Positions 1 through 7,453 of a stretch of 38,531 nt of DNA are shown piece by piece. The stretch lies in contig SVRE01000014.1 in NCBI GenBank assembly GCA_015065005.1, positions 1 through 38,531 on the forward strand, written 5' to 3'. Within the stretch, counting starts at the first letter, position 1; every line of letters begins with the position of its first letter. Below the pieces are notes generated by a model. That model was not told the DNA's origin. It was given only the letters and a program-made list of their open reading frames with translations, and did not search any database. The DNA is from Oscillospiraceae bacterium (GTDB lineage Bacteria; Bacillota; Clostridia; Oscillospirales; CAG-272). Both the position numbers and the translations under genes were made by a program.

Positions 1-1511
1 TTGCCACTTCAACTTTCCAATGGTTCCCCGGTGTACAGCTATATCACTCAAGGGATTTAGTGAATTGGGAGGAAATGCCATCACCCTTGAGAAGAAAATC
101 TCAGCTTGATATGGTGGGTAACCCAAATTCAGGCGGAATTTGGGCGCCTTGCTTGACCTACAATAACGGAACTTACTACCTTATATATACTAACACTAAG
201 AATTTCCACGGTATTTTTAAGGATGTCCATAACTATTTAGTAACAACAACCGATTTATATGGTGAGTGGAGTGAGCCGATTTACTTGAACTCAAGTGGAT
301 TTGACCCGTCTCTTTTCCACGATGATGACGGCAGAAAATACCTACTTAATATGCGTTGGGACCCACGTATGGAAAATCACCCGTTTTCCGGCATTTTGAT
401 GCAGGAATACTCTGAAAAAGAGGGCAAACTCATCGGTCCTGTTAAAAATATTTTTAGCGGTACACCTATCGGTGCTACTGAAGCGCCTCACTTATACAAA
501 ATAAACGGTTATTATTATTTGATGGTAGCCGAGGGCGGTACTATGTACAACCACGGCGTTCAAATGGCACGCTCTAAAAATATTTGGGGACCTTATGAGG
601 CTGACCCACAGCCACTTTTAACTGTGCGTAATGATCCAACCTCACCATTACAAAGAACAGGTCACGGCTCACTTATTAATACTCCAGACGGAGATTGGTA
701 CGTTGCATATCTTTGCGGCAGACCGATAACCGAAAAGGGAAGATGTATTTTAGGCAGAGAAACCTGTATTGCAGAGGTTAAATGGGATGAAAACGGATGG
801 ATTAGGCTCAAAAACGGTGGCACAACACCACCAACCGAGTATAATTCTTATTTACCCGAGCATAAGGTTGAGCCAATTCCTGAAAAGGATGATTTTGATA
901 TGGAAAAGCTGCCCTCAAGGTATAACACCTTGCGTATTCCATTTGATGAAATTGGGTCTTTGAATGCGCGCAAGGGCTATTTAAGGCTTTACGGTCACGA
1001 GGCAATTACCTCATGGAACAAGCAATCAATGGTTGGCAGAAGATTGCAACACCATAGCGTTGAGGCGACGGTTGAAATGGAGTTTGACCCTAAGAACTTC
1101 CAACAGACCGCAGGACTCAGCGTTTTCTATGACACATACAATTTCTTCTATTTATTTATGTCCTATGAGGATGAGGGTAAAAATGTGCTACGCATAATCG
1201 TGCGCGATAGCTTGAAGTTTTACGACCCACTAATGCGCGGTGTCGATATTGGTACAGCAACTAAGGTATGGTTAAAAGCGAAAATAGATAACTGTAAGCT
1301 ACAGTATTTTTATTCACTTGACGGTGAAAGCTATACCAAAATTGCAGGAGAGCTTGATTGCTCTAATCTTAGTGATGAGGCGTACTGTGACATTGACCAC
1401 GAGGGTCACACAGGTACATACATAACAATGTGTTGTAATGACCAATCAACGGGCGAAAATGAAAATCGTTGCTTTGCAGACTTTAAGAGCTTTACATATA
1501 TTTCTAAATAA
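1..1511 (+). CDS. GH43 family glycoside hydrolase (beta-xylosidase/arabinofuranosidase type), 5'-truncated
   Basis: The reading frame is open from base 3 and the gene runs off the left edge; the GTG at 60 is internal, because the frame before it reads ATSTFQWFPGVQLYHSRDLV, the conserved blade-1 region of GH43 enzymes. These five-bladed propeller enzymes hydrolyse xylo-oligosaccharides or arabinosyl links with inversion. The pKa-modulating Asp lies in FDPSLFHDD (codon 303-305) and the general-acid Glu in TEAPHLY (codon 480-482); the catalytic-base Asp should lie just upstream of the window. The catalytic propeller is followed from about base 900 by a beta-sandwich domain like the concanavalin-type C-terminal domain of GH43 xylosidases. 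I see no signal peptide because the N terminus is missing, so location is unknown. It converges on an AraC regulator, a plausible local controller. Family call is firm; the substrate (xylan or arabinoxylan side chains) is inferred. Confidence 0.9.
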   Translation, partial: ATSTFQWFPGVQLYHSRDLVNWEEMPSPLRRKSQLDMVGNPNSGGIWAPCLTYNNGTYYLIYTNTKNFHGIFKDVHNYLVTTTDLYGEWSEPIYLNSSGFDPSLFHDDDGRKYLLNMRWDPRMENHPFSGILMQEYSEKEGKLIGPVKNIFSGTPIGATEAPHLYKINGYYYLMVAEGGTMYNHGVQMARSKNIWGPYEADPQPLLTVRNDPTSPLQRTGHGSLINTPDGDWYVAYLCGRPITEKGRCILGRETCIAEVKWDENGWIRLKNGGTTPPTEYNSYLPEHKVEPIPEKDDFDMEKLPSRYNTLRIPFDEIGSLNARKGYLRLYGHEAITSWNKQSMVGRRLQHHSVEATVEMEFDPKNFQQTAGLSVFYDTYNFFYLFMSYEDEGKNVLRIIVRDSLKFYDPLMRGVDIGTATKVWLKAKIDNCKLQYFYSLDGESYTKIAGELDCSNLSDEAYCDIDHEGHTGTYITMCCNDQSTGENENRCFADFKSFTYISK

Positions 1512-1518
1512 CAAAACA

Positions 1519-1546
1519 GGACGTTGCCTGATGGCAACGTCCTTTT
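1519..1546. terminator. Intrinsic terminator between convergent GH43 and AraC genes
   Basis: A perfect 10-bp stem (GGACGTTGCC, loop TGAT, GGCAACGTCC) is followed by TTTT on the plus strand. It overlaps the AraC stop codon and probably ends the GH43 transcript. Confidence 0.85.
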
Positions 1547-2438
1547 AAATTGGGTTTTTATTAATATCTGCAAGCTTGTATTTTCTTGAGCTTATTCTGT
1601 ATGCGCTTGGCGAAACACCCTCTTCCGCCTTAAAAGCCTTGCTGAAAAAGTTAAGGTCATCATATCCGCAAGTAACAGAAATTTCTTTTATTGGTAAATC
1701 GGTAAATTCCAACAGCTCTTTTGCAGAGTTCATTCTCAAGCTAATGATATATTTTGTAGGCGGAATTCCCATAATCCTTTTGAAATGCTTATTGTAGGTT
1801 GTCATGCACATATTTTCCATTGAGGCAAGGTCGGTGATAGCGATTTTCTTATTGAAATACTCATTAATGTAATTTATAGACTTGTTTAAAAGAATTATGC
1901 CATTGACATTTCCTTCCAAAGCACGACCTGCTTCTATCATAATTCTTTCAAATAGACAAGATAAATCGTAATCGCGGAAACGGTCATTTCTTGAAAAGCC
2001 TTCAAAAAGCTTTTGAAATCTTATCTGCATATGATTTTTGGGATTTAAGAAATTTACAATAGGGAAAAGAGAAATATTATATTCTGTTAATTTGTTGATA
2101 ACCTCTGAGCCGGTAAAATGGACTGTTAAAAAATAAATCTTTTCGCCTGCACAATGGATTAAATATGGGGTCCGTGGAGGAATAACAACAAGCGTGCCGT
2201 CTTTTGCTACACCGTTACCGAGGCGAGTATGTATTGTAAGATCTCCCTCGATAACGTACATAAACAAATAATCAAGCCTGCCTTCAGTGTTTTGATTTAT
2301 ATGTTGTTCGGGCGTATTTACACAGCTTGCGCAATTTACAACAAGCGGTCGCGTTGTTGCTTCTTGGCTTCCATAGGATGCGTCACTCCAATCCAAATAC
2401 TTACCCTTATACTTTAAATAATACAAATAACTTTTCAT
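1545..2438 (-). CDS. AraC family transcriptional regulator
   Basis: A 297-residue cupin plus AraC-type regulator. The N-terminal half has the beta-rich sugar-sensing layout (VKFTG-like strand region, 'VVIPPRTPYLIHC' as in cupin AraC_binding domains). The C-terminal ~100 residues carry two helix-turn-helix motifs, including IPPTKYIISLRMNSAKELL and ending with the conserved CGYDDLNFFSKAFKAEEGVSPSAYR. I chose the ATG at 2438 because a GGAGG at 2445-2449 sits 6 nt upstream; an upstream in-frame start at 2468 has no ribosome site. It faces the GH43 gene and is divergent from an LRR protein, so it likely controls one or both in response to a pentose or oligosaccharide; that ligand is inference. Family assignment is secure. 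Confidence 0.92.
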   Translation of the reverse strand: MKSYLYYLKYKGKYLDWSDASYGSQEATTRPLVVNCASCVNTPEQHINQNTEGRLDYLFMYVIEGDLTIHTRLGNGVAKDGTLVVIPPRTPYLIHCAGEKIYFLTVHFTGSEVINKLTEYNISLFPIVNFLNPKNHMQIRFQKLFEGFSRNDRFRDYDLSCLFERIMIEAGRALEGNVNGIILLNKSINYINEYFNKKIAITDLASMENMCMTTYNKHFKRIMGIPPTKYIISLRMNSAKELLEFTDLPIKEISVTCGYDDLNFFSKAFKAEEGVSPSAYRISSRKYKLADINKNPI

Positions 2439-2458
2439 ACAAATCCTCCCCGCGTCAA

Positions 2459-2487
2459 ATACTACCAATCATGTGTCAAAATTTCAA
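2459..2487 (-). promoter_or_regulatory. Sigma-A promoter for AraC gene
   Basis: On the minus strand TTGAAA (2482-2487) is followed by a 17-bp spacer and TAGTAT (2459-2464). It abuts the -35 of the divergent promoter, so one bound regulator could affect both. Confidence 0.55.
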
Positions 2488-2516
2488 TTTACAAATGCGT
2501 GATAATATTGTATCAT
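2488..2516 (+). promoter_or_regulatory. Sigma-A promoter for secreted LRR protein
   Basis: TTTACA (2488-2493), 17-bp spacer, TATCAT (2511-2516); each hexamer matches consensus at five of six positions. The start codon lies 42 nt downstream. Confidence 0.65.
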
Positions 2517-2558
2517 AAAATTGACTAAATGTCAAATATTACAAGCGAGGAGAAAAAT

Positions 2559-4097
2559 ATGAGAAAAAAACTATTGTTTTTAATGATTACAGCTATAGTG
2601 TTTTGCGCATTTGCAATAACTGTCAGCGCGGCAAATTATACGCCTGCTTTTGGAACACCTGTCGAGCTTGAAGGAATATCGGAGCCGACTGTTTTGGATG
2701 AAAATTCCAGGGTTCTCATGTCGGACGGCATTACATACCCCGCATACTATATTTTAAAGGATTCGGCAACTTTTTCGCCCGATTTCAATAAGATTAATAA
2801 AATTGTCGGCGCAAATACATATAGCCGCGCAACGGTTGTGGCTATTGAATTGCCCGAGGGTATAACGAATATGCCTTCATGCTATAACGCAGGCGGATTT
2901 TTTCAAGGCGATAAATTTGACGAGATTATAGAATACTTAAGAATGCCAAGCACCTTGGAAACGATGGGTGATGCTGCAATATTTAGTATGGCTTCATTGA
3001 AGATTATTGATAACCTTGAAAATACCAAGCTTGTGGAGATTCCTACAAGAGGTTTTAATGGCTTGACATCATTGCAATACATTCATCTGCCAAATACAGT
3101 TAAGAAAATTCCTGATAGAGCATTTCGCGATTGCAATAGCTTAGAGTATATTAACTTGGGTGCAAGCATTGAGTATATTGGTACGCAAGCGTTTTTGTAT
3201 GCCGGCAAAGATTCCGCTGCCGACAGTCTTAAAATATACATTTCAGGCTCCATTACCGAAATTTATAACGGATATGGTGACGGAGTGCTTCAAGGCTGCA
3301 AATCTGTGGTTGAATTGTATTATACCGGTGATATGGACGATAGCGGTATGGCGCAAATTATCGCAAATCCAGGCATACTCAAAAATGCTTCTAAATGGCA
3401 GACTGTTGATGCAAGTGCGACAGGCTTTGATAAAAACGCTACCTATACAACAAGCACAATAATATACAATTACAATATATGCGATGCTTTTTATGGCGGT
3501 AACCATATTATTAAAGACGTTAACGGATGCCAATTTGCTTGTGATAATTGCGGAAATACACTTATAAAGGAAAATCCGCAACACGAGAATTCTCTTAATA
3601 TTAATAAAACAGTGGCAGGTTATTTTGGGAAAATAACTGCAATAATTGCTTGTAAGAACTGCGGAGAGGTTAGCCAAACCGAAGAGATTGCTGAAATGTT
3701 TGTTTCCCTTGGATATTCCGCTTGCTTGTATGACGATAGCCACTCAATTACACAAGGCTTTAAGGTGGATAAGGTGGCAATAGCGGCATATAAAAAATAC
3801 GTTTCTGATTTTGAATTTGGTGTTATTGTGACGGTTAATATGGCGGGCGAGGGAGAAAACGCGCAAGATATTACACCTGGATTAAATGATGAAAATGTGT
3901 ATGTACATCAATTTAAAACCTTAGTTCACGATTATGTTGATGTTAAGGTTACAGGAATTCCTAAGGATGCGAATAATGCTTATATTGTATTATGCATGTA
4001 TGCAAGGGAAGGCAGTACGCTATGCTATCTTGACGATGGAATAACAAAAAGCAGCATTTTGGGTGTTTCTTTTAAAAATATAAAAAATAGTAGATGA
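2559..4097 (+). CDS. Secreted BspA-like leucine-rich repeat protein
   Basis: A 512-residue exported protein. The ATG at 2559 is chosen over one 30 nt upstream because GAGGAG (2547-2552) lies 6 nt before it and a classical signal peptide follows: MRKK, a hydrophobic core, then VSA as probable cleavage site near residue 24. Residues about 100-260 contain LRR_5 (BspA/TpLRR) units such as LPNTVKKIPDRAFRDCNS. Next comes a short module with two CxxC pairs (CDNCG, CKNCG) resembling a zinc ribbon. The last ~130 residues form a beta-rich domain that also ends the giant LRR protein at 7454 (see findings). No LPXTG, SLH or dockerin motif is visible, so it may be released or held by the terminal domain. 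LRR_5 proteins often bind host or glycan ligands; the ligand here is unknown. Confidence 0.82.
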   Translation: MRKKLLFLMITAIVFCAFAITVSAANYTPAFGTPVELEGISEPTVLDENSRVLMSDGITYPAYYILKDSATFSPDFNKINKIVGANTYSRATVVAIELPEGITNMPSCYNAGGFFQGDKFDEIIEYLRMPSTLETMGDAAIFSMASLKIIDNLENTKLVEIPTRGFNGLTSLQYIHLPNTVKKIPDRAFRDCNSLEYINLGASIEYIGTQAFLYAGKDSAADSLKIYISGSITEIYNGYGDGVLQGCKSVVELYYTGDMDDSGMAQIIANPGILKNASKWQTVDASATGFDKNATYTTSTIIYNYNICDAFYGGNHIIKDVNGCQFACDNCGNTLIKENPQHENSLNINKTVAGYFGKITAIIACKNCGEVSQTEEIAEMFVSLGYSACLYDDSHSITQGFKVDKVAIAAYKKYVSDFEFGVIVTVNMAGEGENAQDITPGLNDENVYVHQFKTLVHDYVDVKVTGIPKDANNAYIVLCMYAREGSTLCYLDDGITKSSILGVSFKNIKNSR

Positions 4098-4102
4098 GTT
4101 GC

Positions 4103-4140
4103 AAAATCCTCTTAGGGACGTTTTACCTAAGAGGATTTTT
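4103..4140 (+). terminator. Intrinsic terminator after LRR gene
   Basis: A perfect 14-bp stem (4103-4116 with 4126-4139, loop GACGTTTTA) runs into a T tract. Confidence 0.9.
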
Positions 4141-4234
4141 TTCATAAATTAGGAATGGTGTATACAATTAAAGTATACGAAAGAATAATTATGCGAAATT
4201 TAAACGATTTTTTAGAAAAAAGTTAAAAAAGGTA

Positions 4235-4263
4235 TTGACAATGCTTTAGTGTAGTAGTATAAT
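4235..4263 (+). promoter_or_regulatory. Perfect consensus sigma-A promoter for serC-serA
   Basis: TTGACA (4235-4240), 17-bp spacer, TATAAT (4258-4263): exact consensus, implying strong basal expression. A GTATAC-7 nt-GTATAC arrangement (4160-4178) lies about 57 nt upstream and could be an operator; nothing else is seen between the terminator and this promoter. Confidence 0.85.
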
Positions 4264-4340
4264 AAAGCATATTATTTTTTGCAGGGGTATTATTACATAT
4301 AAATATGCCTGTAAATGATAGAAATTGGAGGATAAAATTT

Positions 4341-5429
4341 ATGAGTAGAGTTTACAATTTTTCAGCAGGACCATCAATGCTTCCATTGCAGGTGCTTGAA
4401 GAGTGCGCAAAGGATATGCTTGATTATAAGGGTAGCGGAATGTCCGTTATGGAGATGAGCCACCGTTCTCCTGTTTACGATGAAATTATTAAGGATGCAG
4501 AGGCTAAGCTTCGTCAGCTTATGAACATTCCTGACAACTATAAGGTTCTTTTCTTACAGGGCGGTGCTTCCACACAGTTTGCGGCAGTTCCACTTAACTT
4601 GATGAACAAGAACAAGAAGGCTGACTATATCGTTTCAGGTCAGTTCTCAGGCAAGGCACAAAAGGAAGCTACAAAGTACGGTGATGTTAAGATTGCCGCT
4701 TCCAGCAAGGATGCTAACTTCTCATTTGTTCCAAAGACAGACAGAAGCTCCTTTAGAGAAGATGCTGACTATGTTCATATCTGCTTTAACAATACAATTT
4801 ACGGTACAAAGTTCCCATACATTCCCGATACAGGTGATATTCCACTTGTTGCTGATATGTCTTCTTGCATCATTAGTGAGCCTGTTGACGTTTCCAAGTT
4901 CGGTATGATTTACGCAGGCGCTCAGAAGAATATGGCTCCTGCAGGACTTACCGTTGTTATTATCCGTGAGGATTTGATGGGTAACGCAAGAGAAGATATC
5001 CCTGTAATGCTTGACTATAAGACAATGGCGGATAATGACTCAATGTACAACACCCCACCGTGCTACTGCATTTATGTTGCAAAGCTTGTTTATGAGTGGA
5101 TTTTGGGCCTTGGCGGACTTGAAAAGATGAAGGAAATGAACCAAAAGAAGGCAGCTCTTCTTTATGATTATCTTGATAGCCAGGATTATTATATCGCACC
5201 TGTACAGAAGGAAAGCCGTTCTATGATGAACGTAACATTTGTAACAGGTGATGCAGATCTTGACAAGAAGTTTGCCAAGGAAGCTGATGCCCAAGGTCTT
5301 AAGAACCTTAAGGGTCACCGTTCTGTTGGCGGTATGAGAGCTTCTATTTACAATGCTATGCCATATGAGGGCGTAGAGAAGCTTGTTGAGTTTATGAAGG
5401 AATTTGCAAAAAACAATCCAAAAGCGTGA
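4341..5429 (+). CDS. serC: Phosphoserine aminotransferase
   Basis: Converts 3-phosphohydroxypyruvate plus glutamate to phosphoserine and 2-oxoglutarate, the second step of serine synthesis, in the cytosol with PLP. The 362-residue length is normal for SerC. The start is the ATG at 4341, 9 nt after TTGGAGGAT; an ATG 36 nt upstream lacks a ribosome site. The N terminus reads YNFSAGPSMLP, the signature of the family; the Schiff-base lysine is K196 in YAGAQKNMAP; GGASTQF (about residues 74-80) contacts the PLP phosphate; HRSVGGMRAS near the C terminus is the conserved substrate-carboxylate arginine region. serA follows after 9 nt, so the two are co-transcribed from the consensus promoter at 4235. 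No T-box or other leader structure is evident. Confidence 0.97.
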   Translation: MSRVYNFSAGPSMLPLQVLEECAKDMLDYKGSGMSVMEMSHRSPVYDEIIKDAEAKLRQLMNIPDNYKVLFLQGGASTQFAAVPLNLMNKNKKADYIVSGQFSGKAQKEATKYGDVKIAASSKDANFSFVPKTDRSSFREDADYVHICFNNTIYGTKFPYIPDTGDIPLVADMSSCIISEPVDVSKFGMIYAGAQKNMAPAGLTVVIIREDLMGNAREDIPVMLDYKTMADNDSMYNTPPCYCIYVAKLVYEWILGLGGLEKMKEMNQKKAALLYDYLDSQDYYIAPVQKESRSMMNVTFVTGDADLDKKFAKEADAQGLKNLKGHRSVGGMRASIYNAMPYEGVEKLVEFMKEFAKNNPKA

Positions 5430-5438
5430 GGTCTTAAA

Positions 5439-6599
5439 ATGAAAAATATAAAGTTGATGAATAAAATTGCAGCTGTCGGCACAGATGTTTTTGACAGAAG
5501 CATATATAATGTGGCAGATGATGTTGAAAATGCAGATGCTATAATGGTTCGCTCTGCCGCTTTACACGAAATGGAATTTAACCCTGAGCTTGAAGCAATT
5601 GCACGCTGCGGCGCAGGCGTAAACAATATCCCTGTTGAAAAATGTACAGAAAATGGTGTTGTAGTTTTCAATACTCCAGGCGCTAACGCAAACGGAGTTA
5701 AGGAGCTTGCAATTTGCGCGCTTATTATGGCGGCAAGAGATGTTGTTGGCGGTATTAAGTGGGCTGAAACCTTAAAGGGACAGGAAGGCATTGCTAAGCT
5801 TGTTGAAAAGGGCAAGGGTGCATATGTTGGTAATGAGCTTGTAGGTAAAAAGCTTGGTGTTATCGGTCTTGGTGCTATCGGCGGTATGGTAGCTAATGCG
5901 GCAAATGCGCTTGGTATGGTTGTTATGGGCTGTGACCCATATATTACCCCACGTGCGGCTTGGAGCTTGGCTCCCGCAATTAAACAGGCGGCAAGCTACG
6001 AAGAGATTTATAAGACCTGTGACTATATTTCAATTCACGTACCTGCAACCCCACAAACAAAGAATATGATTTGTGAAAATACCCTTTCTATGATGAAGGA
6101 CGGAGTTAAGATTATAAACCTTGCAAGAGCGGATCTTGTAAATGCTGCTGATATTAAGAAAGCAATTGCTAACGGTAAGGTTTCAAGATACATTGTTGAC
6201 TTCCCAACAGAGGAAACTGTTGGTGAGGCAGGCATTGTCAATATTCCTCACCTTGGCGCTTCCACATTCGAGTCTGAGGACCACTGCGCAGTTATGGCTG
6301 CAAAGCAGCTTGACGAGTACTTAAAGTGCGGTAACATTGTTAACAGCGTTAACTTCCCAAATGTTTCAATGCCGCATAATTCTGCTGCAAGAGTATGTGT
6401 AATGCATAAGAATATTCCTAATATGATTTCTCAGATTACAGCCGCATTTGCCGCTTCCAATGTTAATATTGAAAACCTTGCAAACGGCTCAAAGGGTGAT
6501 GTTGCTTATACAATCGTTGAAACAAACGATAAGGCTGATGAGGTTATCATTAACGCAGTATCTGCAATAGATGGCGTATTCAAGGTAAAATGCTATTAA
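5439..6599 (+). CDS. serA: D-3-phosphoglycerate dehydrogenase, ACT-domain form
   Basis: Oxidises 3-phosphoglycerate to 3-phosphohydroxypyruvate with NAD+, the committed step of serine synthesis, supplying SerC. It has 386 residues: a split substrate domain, a Rossmann domain with GLGAIG at 143-148, and a C-terminal ACT domain from about residue 317 (ARVCVMHKNIPNMISQI), normally the serine feedback site. Catalytic Arg230 (NLARADLVN) and His271 (IPHLGASTFESE) are present; the acidic partner is within the unusual stretch VDFPTEETV rather than the common DVFxxEP form, as in the compact Clostridia/Bacteroides-type enzymes. The start ATG follows GAGG in the serC stop region. Transcription should end at the hairpin at 6651. 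Confidence 0.95.
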   Translation: MKNIKLMNKIAAVGTDVFDRSIYNVADDVENADAIMVRSAALHEMEFNPELEAIARCGAGVNNIPVEKCTENGVVVFNTPGANANGVKELAICALIMAARDVVGGIKWAETLKGQEGIAKLVEKGKGAYVGNELVGKKLGVIGLGAIGGMVANAANALGMVVMGCDPYITPRAAWSLAPAIKQAASYEEIYKTCDYISIHVPATPQTKNMICENTLSMMKDGVKIINLARADLVNAADIKKAIANGKVSRYIVDFPTEETVGEAGIVNIPHLGASTFESEDHCAVMAAKQLDEYLKCGNIVNSVNFPNVSMPHNSAARVCVMHKNIPNMISQITAAFAASNVNIENLANGSKGDVAYTIVETNDKADEVIINAVSAIDGVFKVKCY

Positions 6600-6650
6600 T
6601 TTTCGCAACAAAAGCAATAGCTTTTGAACAATAATTTTATCCTTTTTTCG

Positions 6651-6685
6651 GAAACAGGCACCCAATCGGGTGCCTGTTTCTGTTT
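6651..6685 (+). terminator. Intrinsic terminator after serA
   Basis: A perfect 13-bp stem (6651-6663 with 6668-6680, loop AATC) with a short, interrupted T tract (TGTTTG). A smaller hairpin (CAAAAGC/GCTTTTG, 6609-6626) precedes it. Confidence 0.8.
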
Positions 6686-6693
6686 GTATAAGG

Positions 6694-6719
6694 AAAAAGC
6701 TATCCATTCAAGGATAGCT
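6694..6719 (-). terminator. Intrinsic terminator of the XRE regulator
   Basis: On the minus strand AGCTATCC pairs with GGATAGCT (6698-6705 with 6712-6719) and is followed by TTTTT. It lies just beyond the regulator's stop at 6722. Confidence 0.8.
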
Positions 6720-6721
6720 AT

Positions 6722-6979
6722 TTATTCAAGCTCTAAATTTTTGACATCAAATATTTCATCATTTAAAAATTCCACAACGGAAATATCAAACCCCTTTGCC
6801 AACATAATAATCGTACTCAATGTAACAGTTTTGTTTCTACCGTTCATAATGCACTGCATACTTCCGTGCTGAATACCGGATAATTGCTCTAAACGGTATT
6901 GTGACATATTTTTTTCTTTAAGCAAAGCAGAAATACGCTTTGCAACAGCATCATTTACCGTCAAAAGCATTTCCTCCAT
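6722..6979 (-). CDS. XRE (Cro/CI) family helix-turn-helix regulator
   Basis: A small single-domain DNA-binding protein of up to 85 residues. The five-helix HTH_3 fold covers nearly the whole length: ISALLKEKNMSQYRLEQLSG, then IQHGSMQCIMNGRNKTVTL as recognition region, then IIMLAKGFDISVVEFLND. No ligand or dimerisation domain follows. The start is uncertain: the ATG at 6979 has no ribosome site, whereas GGAGG inside codons 1-3 lies 8 nt before an in-frame TTG at 6964, giving an 80-residue protein beginning at the Leu before TVNDAV. It stands alone between two terminators, and its targets cannot be told from context. Confidence 0.85.
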   Translation of the reverse strand: MEEMLLTVNDAVAKRISALLKEKNMSQYRLEQLSGIQHGSMQCIMNGRNKTVTLSTIIMLAKGFDISVVEFLNDEIFDVKNLELE

Positions 6980-7054
6980 AAATTCAAATAAACTTACTAT
7001 ATATTTTAACAGTATTTGTAAGAAAAATTAAGAAGGCATACCTACATAAAACTG

Positions 7055-7083
7055 TTGACATACAGAAAACAATTTGCTATAAT
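7055..7083 (+). promoter_or_regulatory. Perfect consensus sigma-A promoter with no adjacent gene
   Basis: TTGACA (7055-7060), 17-bp spacer, TATAAT (7078-7083). The next start codon is 370 nt away, so it would make either a long leader for the LRR gene or a separate non-coding transcript. Confidence 0.75.
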
Positions 7084-7146
7084 AAAATTGCAATTTATTA
7101 TTAAAGTTGTGGGGAATATGTCTGATTGCAAATTGAATAATAAATC

Positions 7147-7224
7147 GTAGGGTGGGGGCTTGCTCCAACCGCCATTGAACGATAAGTGCAACCAAAGCGG
7201 GATGTCGAGGACGTCATCCCCTAC
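7147..7224. repeat. Structured interspersed-repeat-like element bounded by GTAGGG/CCCTAC
   Basis: 78 bp starting GTAGGG and ending CCCCTAC, which are inverted ends. Inside are a GGGGGCTTGCTCC segment and GGGATG/CATCCC arms around TCGAGGACG. The local base composition is GC-rich compared with its flanks. Short elements with such GTAGGG ends recur between genes in many Clostridia; that this belongs to such a family is from memory. Confidence 0.5.
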
Positions 7225-7280
7225 AATACAACCTAACATTTCACATAATCAACATTGCCGAAATCAAACAAAATGTTCAA

Positions 7281-7361
7281 TTTGTCACCCTTGGGCTATT
7301 CGTGCACTGATTTGTTCAACCGTGCCAATCAAAGAATCTTTACTGCGTTCAGAATGACAAA
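7281..7361. repeat. MITE-like element with TTTGTCA/TGACAAA ends
   Basis: 81 bp with 7-bp inverted ends. Read on the minus strand it begins TTTGTCATTCTGAACGCAG and contains AAAGATTCTTTG, resembling the common TGTCATTCTGAGCG-type intergenic repeat of Clostridia. It carries no gene. Confirmation needs further copies in the genome. Confidence 0.5.
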
Positions 7362-7394
7362 AATTAACTAAAATTTAAAAACTTAACCCAAAAG

Positions 7395-7423
7395 TTGACT
7401 ATTAATACAAAAAGTATTAAAAT
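7395..7423 (+). promoter_or_regulatory. Sigma-A promoter of the giant LRR gene
   Basis: TTGACT (7395-7400), 17-bp spacer, TAAAAT (7418-7423). The start codon is 31 nt downstream with AAAGGAGAG before it. Confidence 0.75.
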
Positions 7424-7453
7424 ATAAACAAAGACATTTTAAAGGAGAGTATT

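Larger units (their letters stand above)
6980..7453. other. Gene-free stretch with orphan promoter and two repeat-like elements
   Basis: These 474 bases hold a perfect consensus promoter (7055-7083), two structured interspersed elements (7147-7224 and 7281-7361), and the proximal promoter of the giant LRR gene (7395-7423). I see no convincing coding region on either strand. Confidence 0.7.

Noticed and set aside
60-62. GTG at 60 as start of the GH43 gene
   Set aside because: The frame is open to the window edge and the upstream codons encode conserved GH43 sequence (STFQWFPGV).
4141-4340. Possible T-box or amino-acid riboswitch before serC
   Set aside because: Only a GTATAC inverted pair is present; no T-box sequence or terminator between promoter and start.
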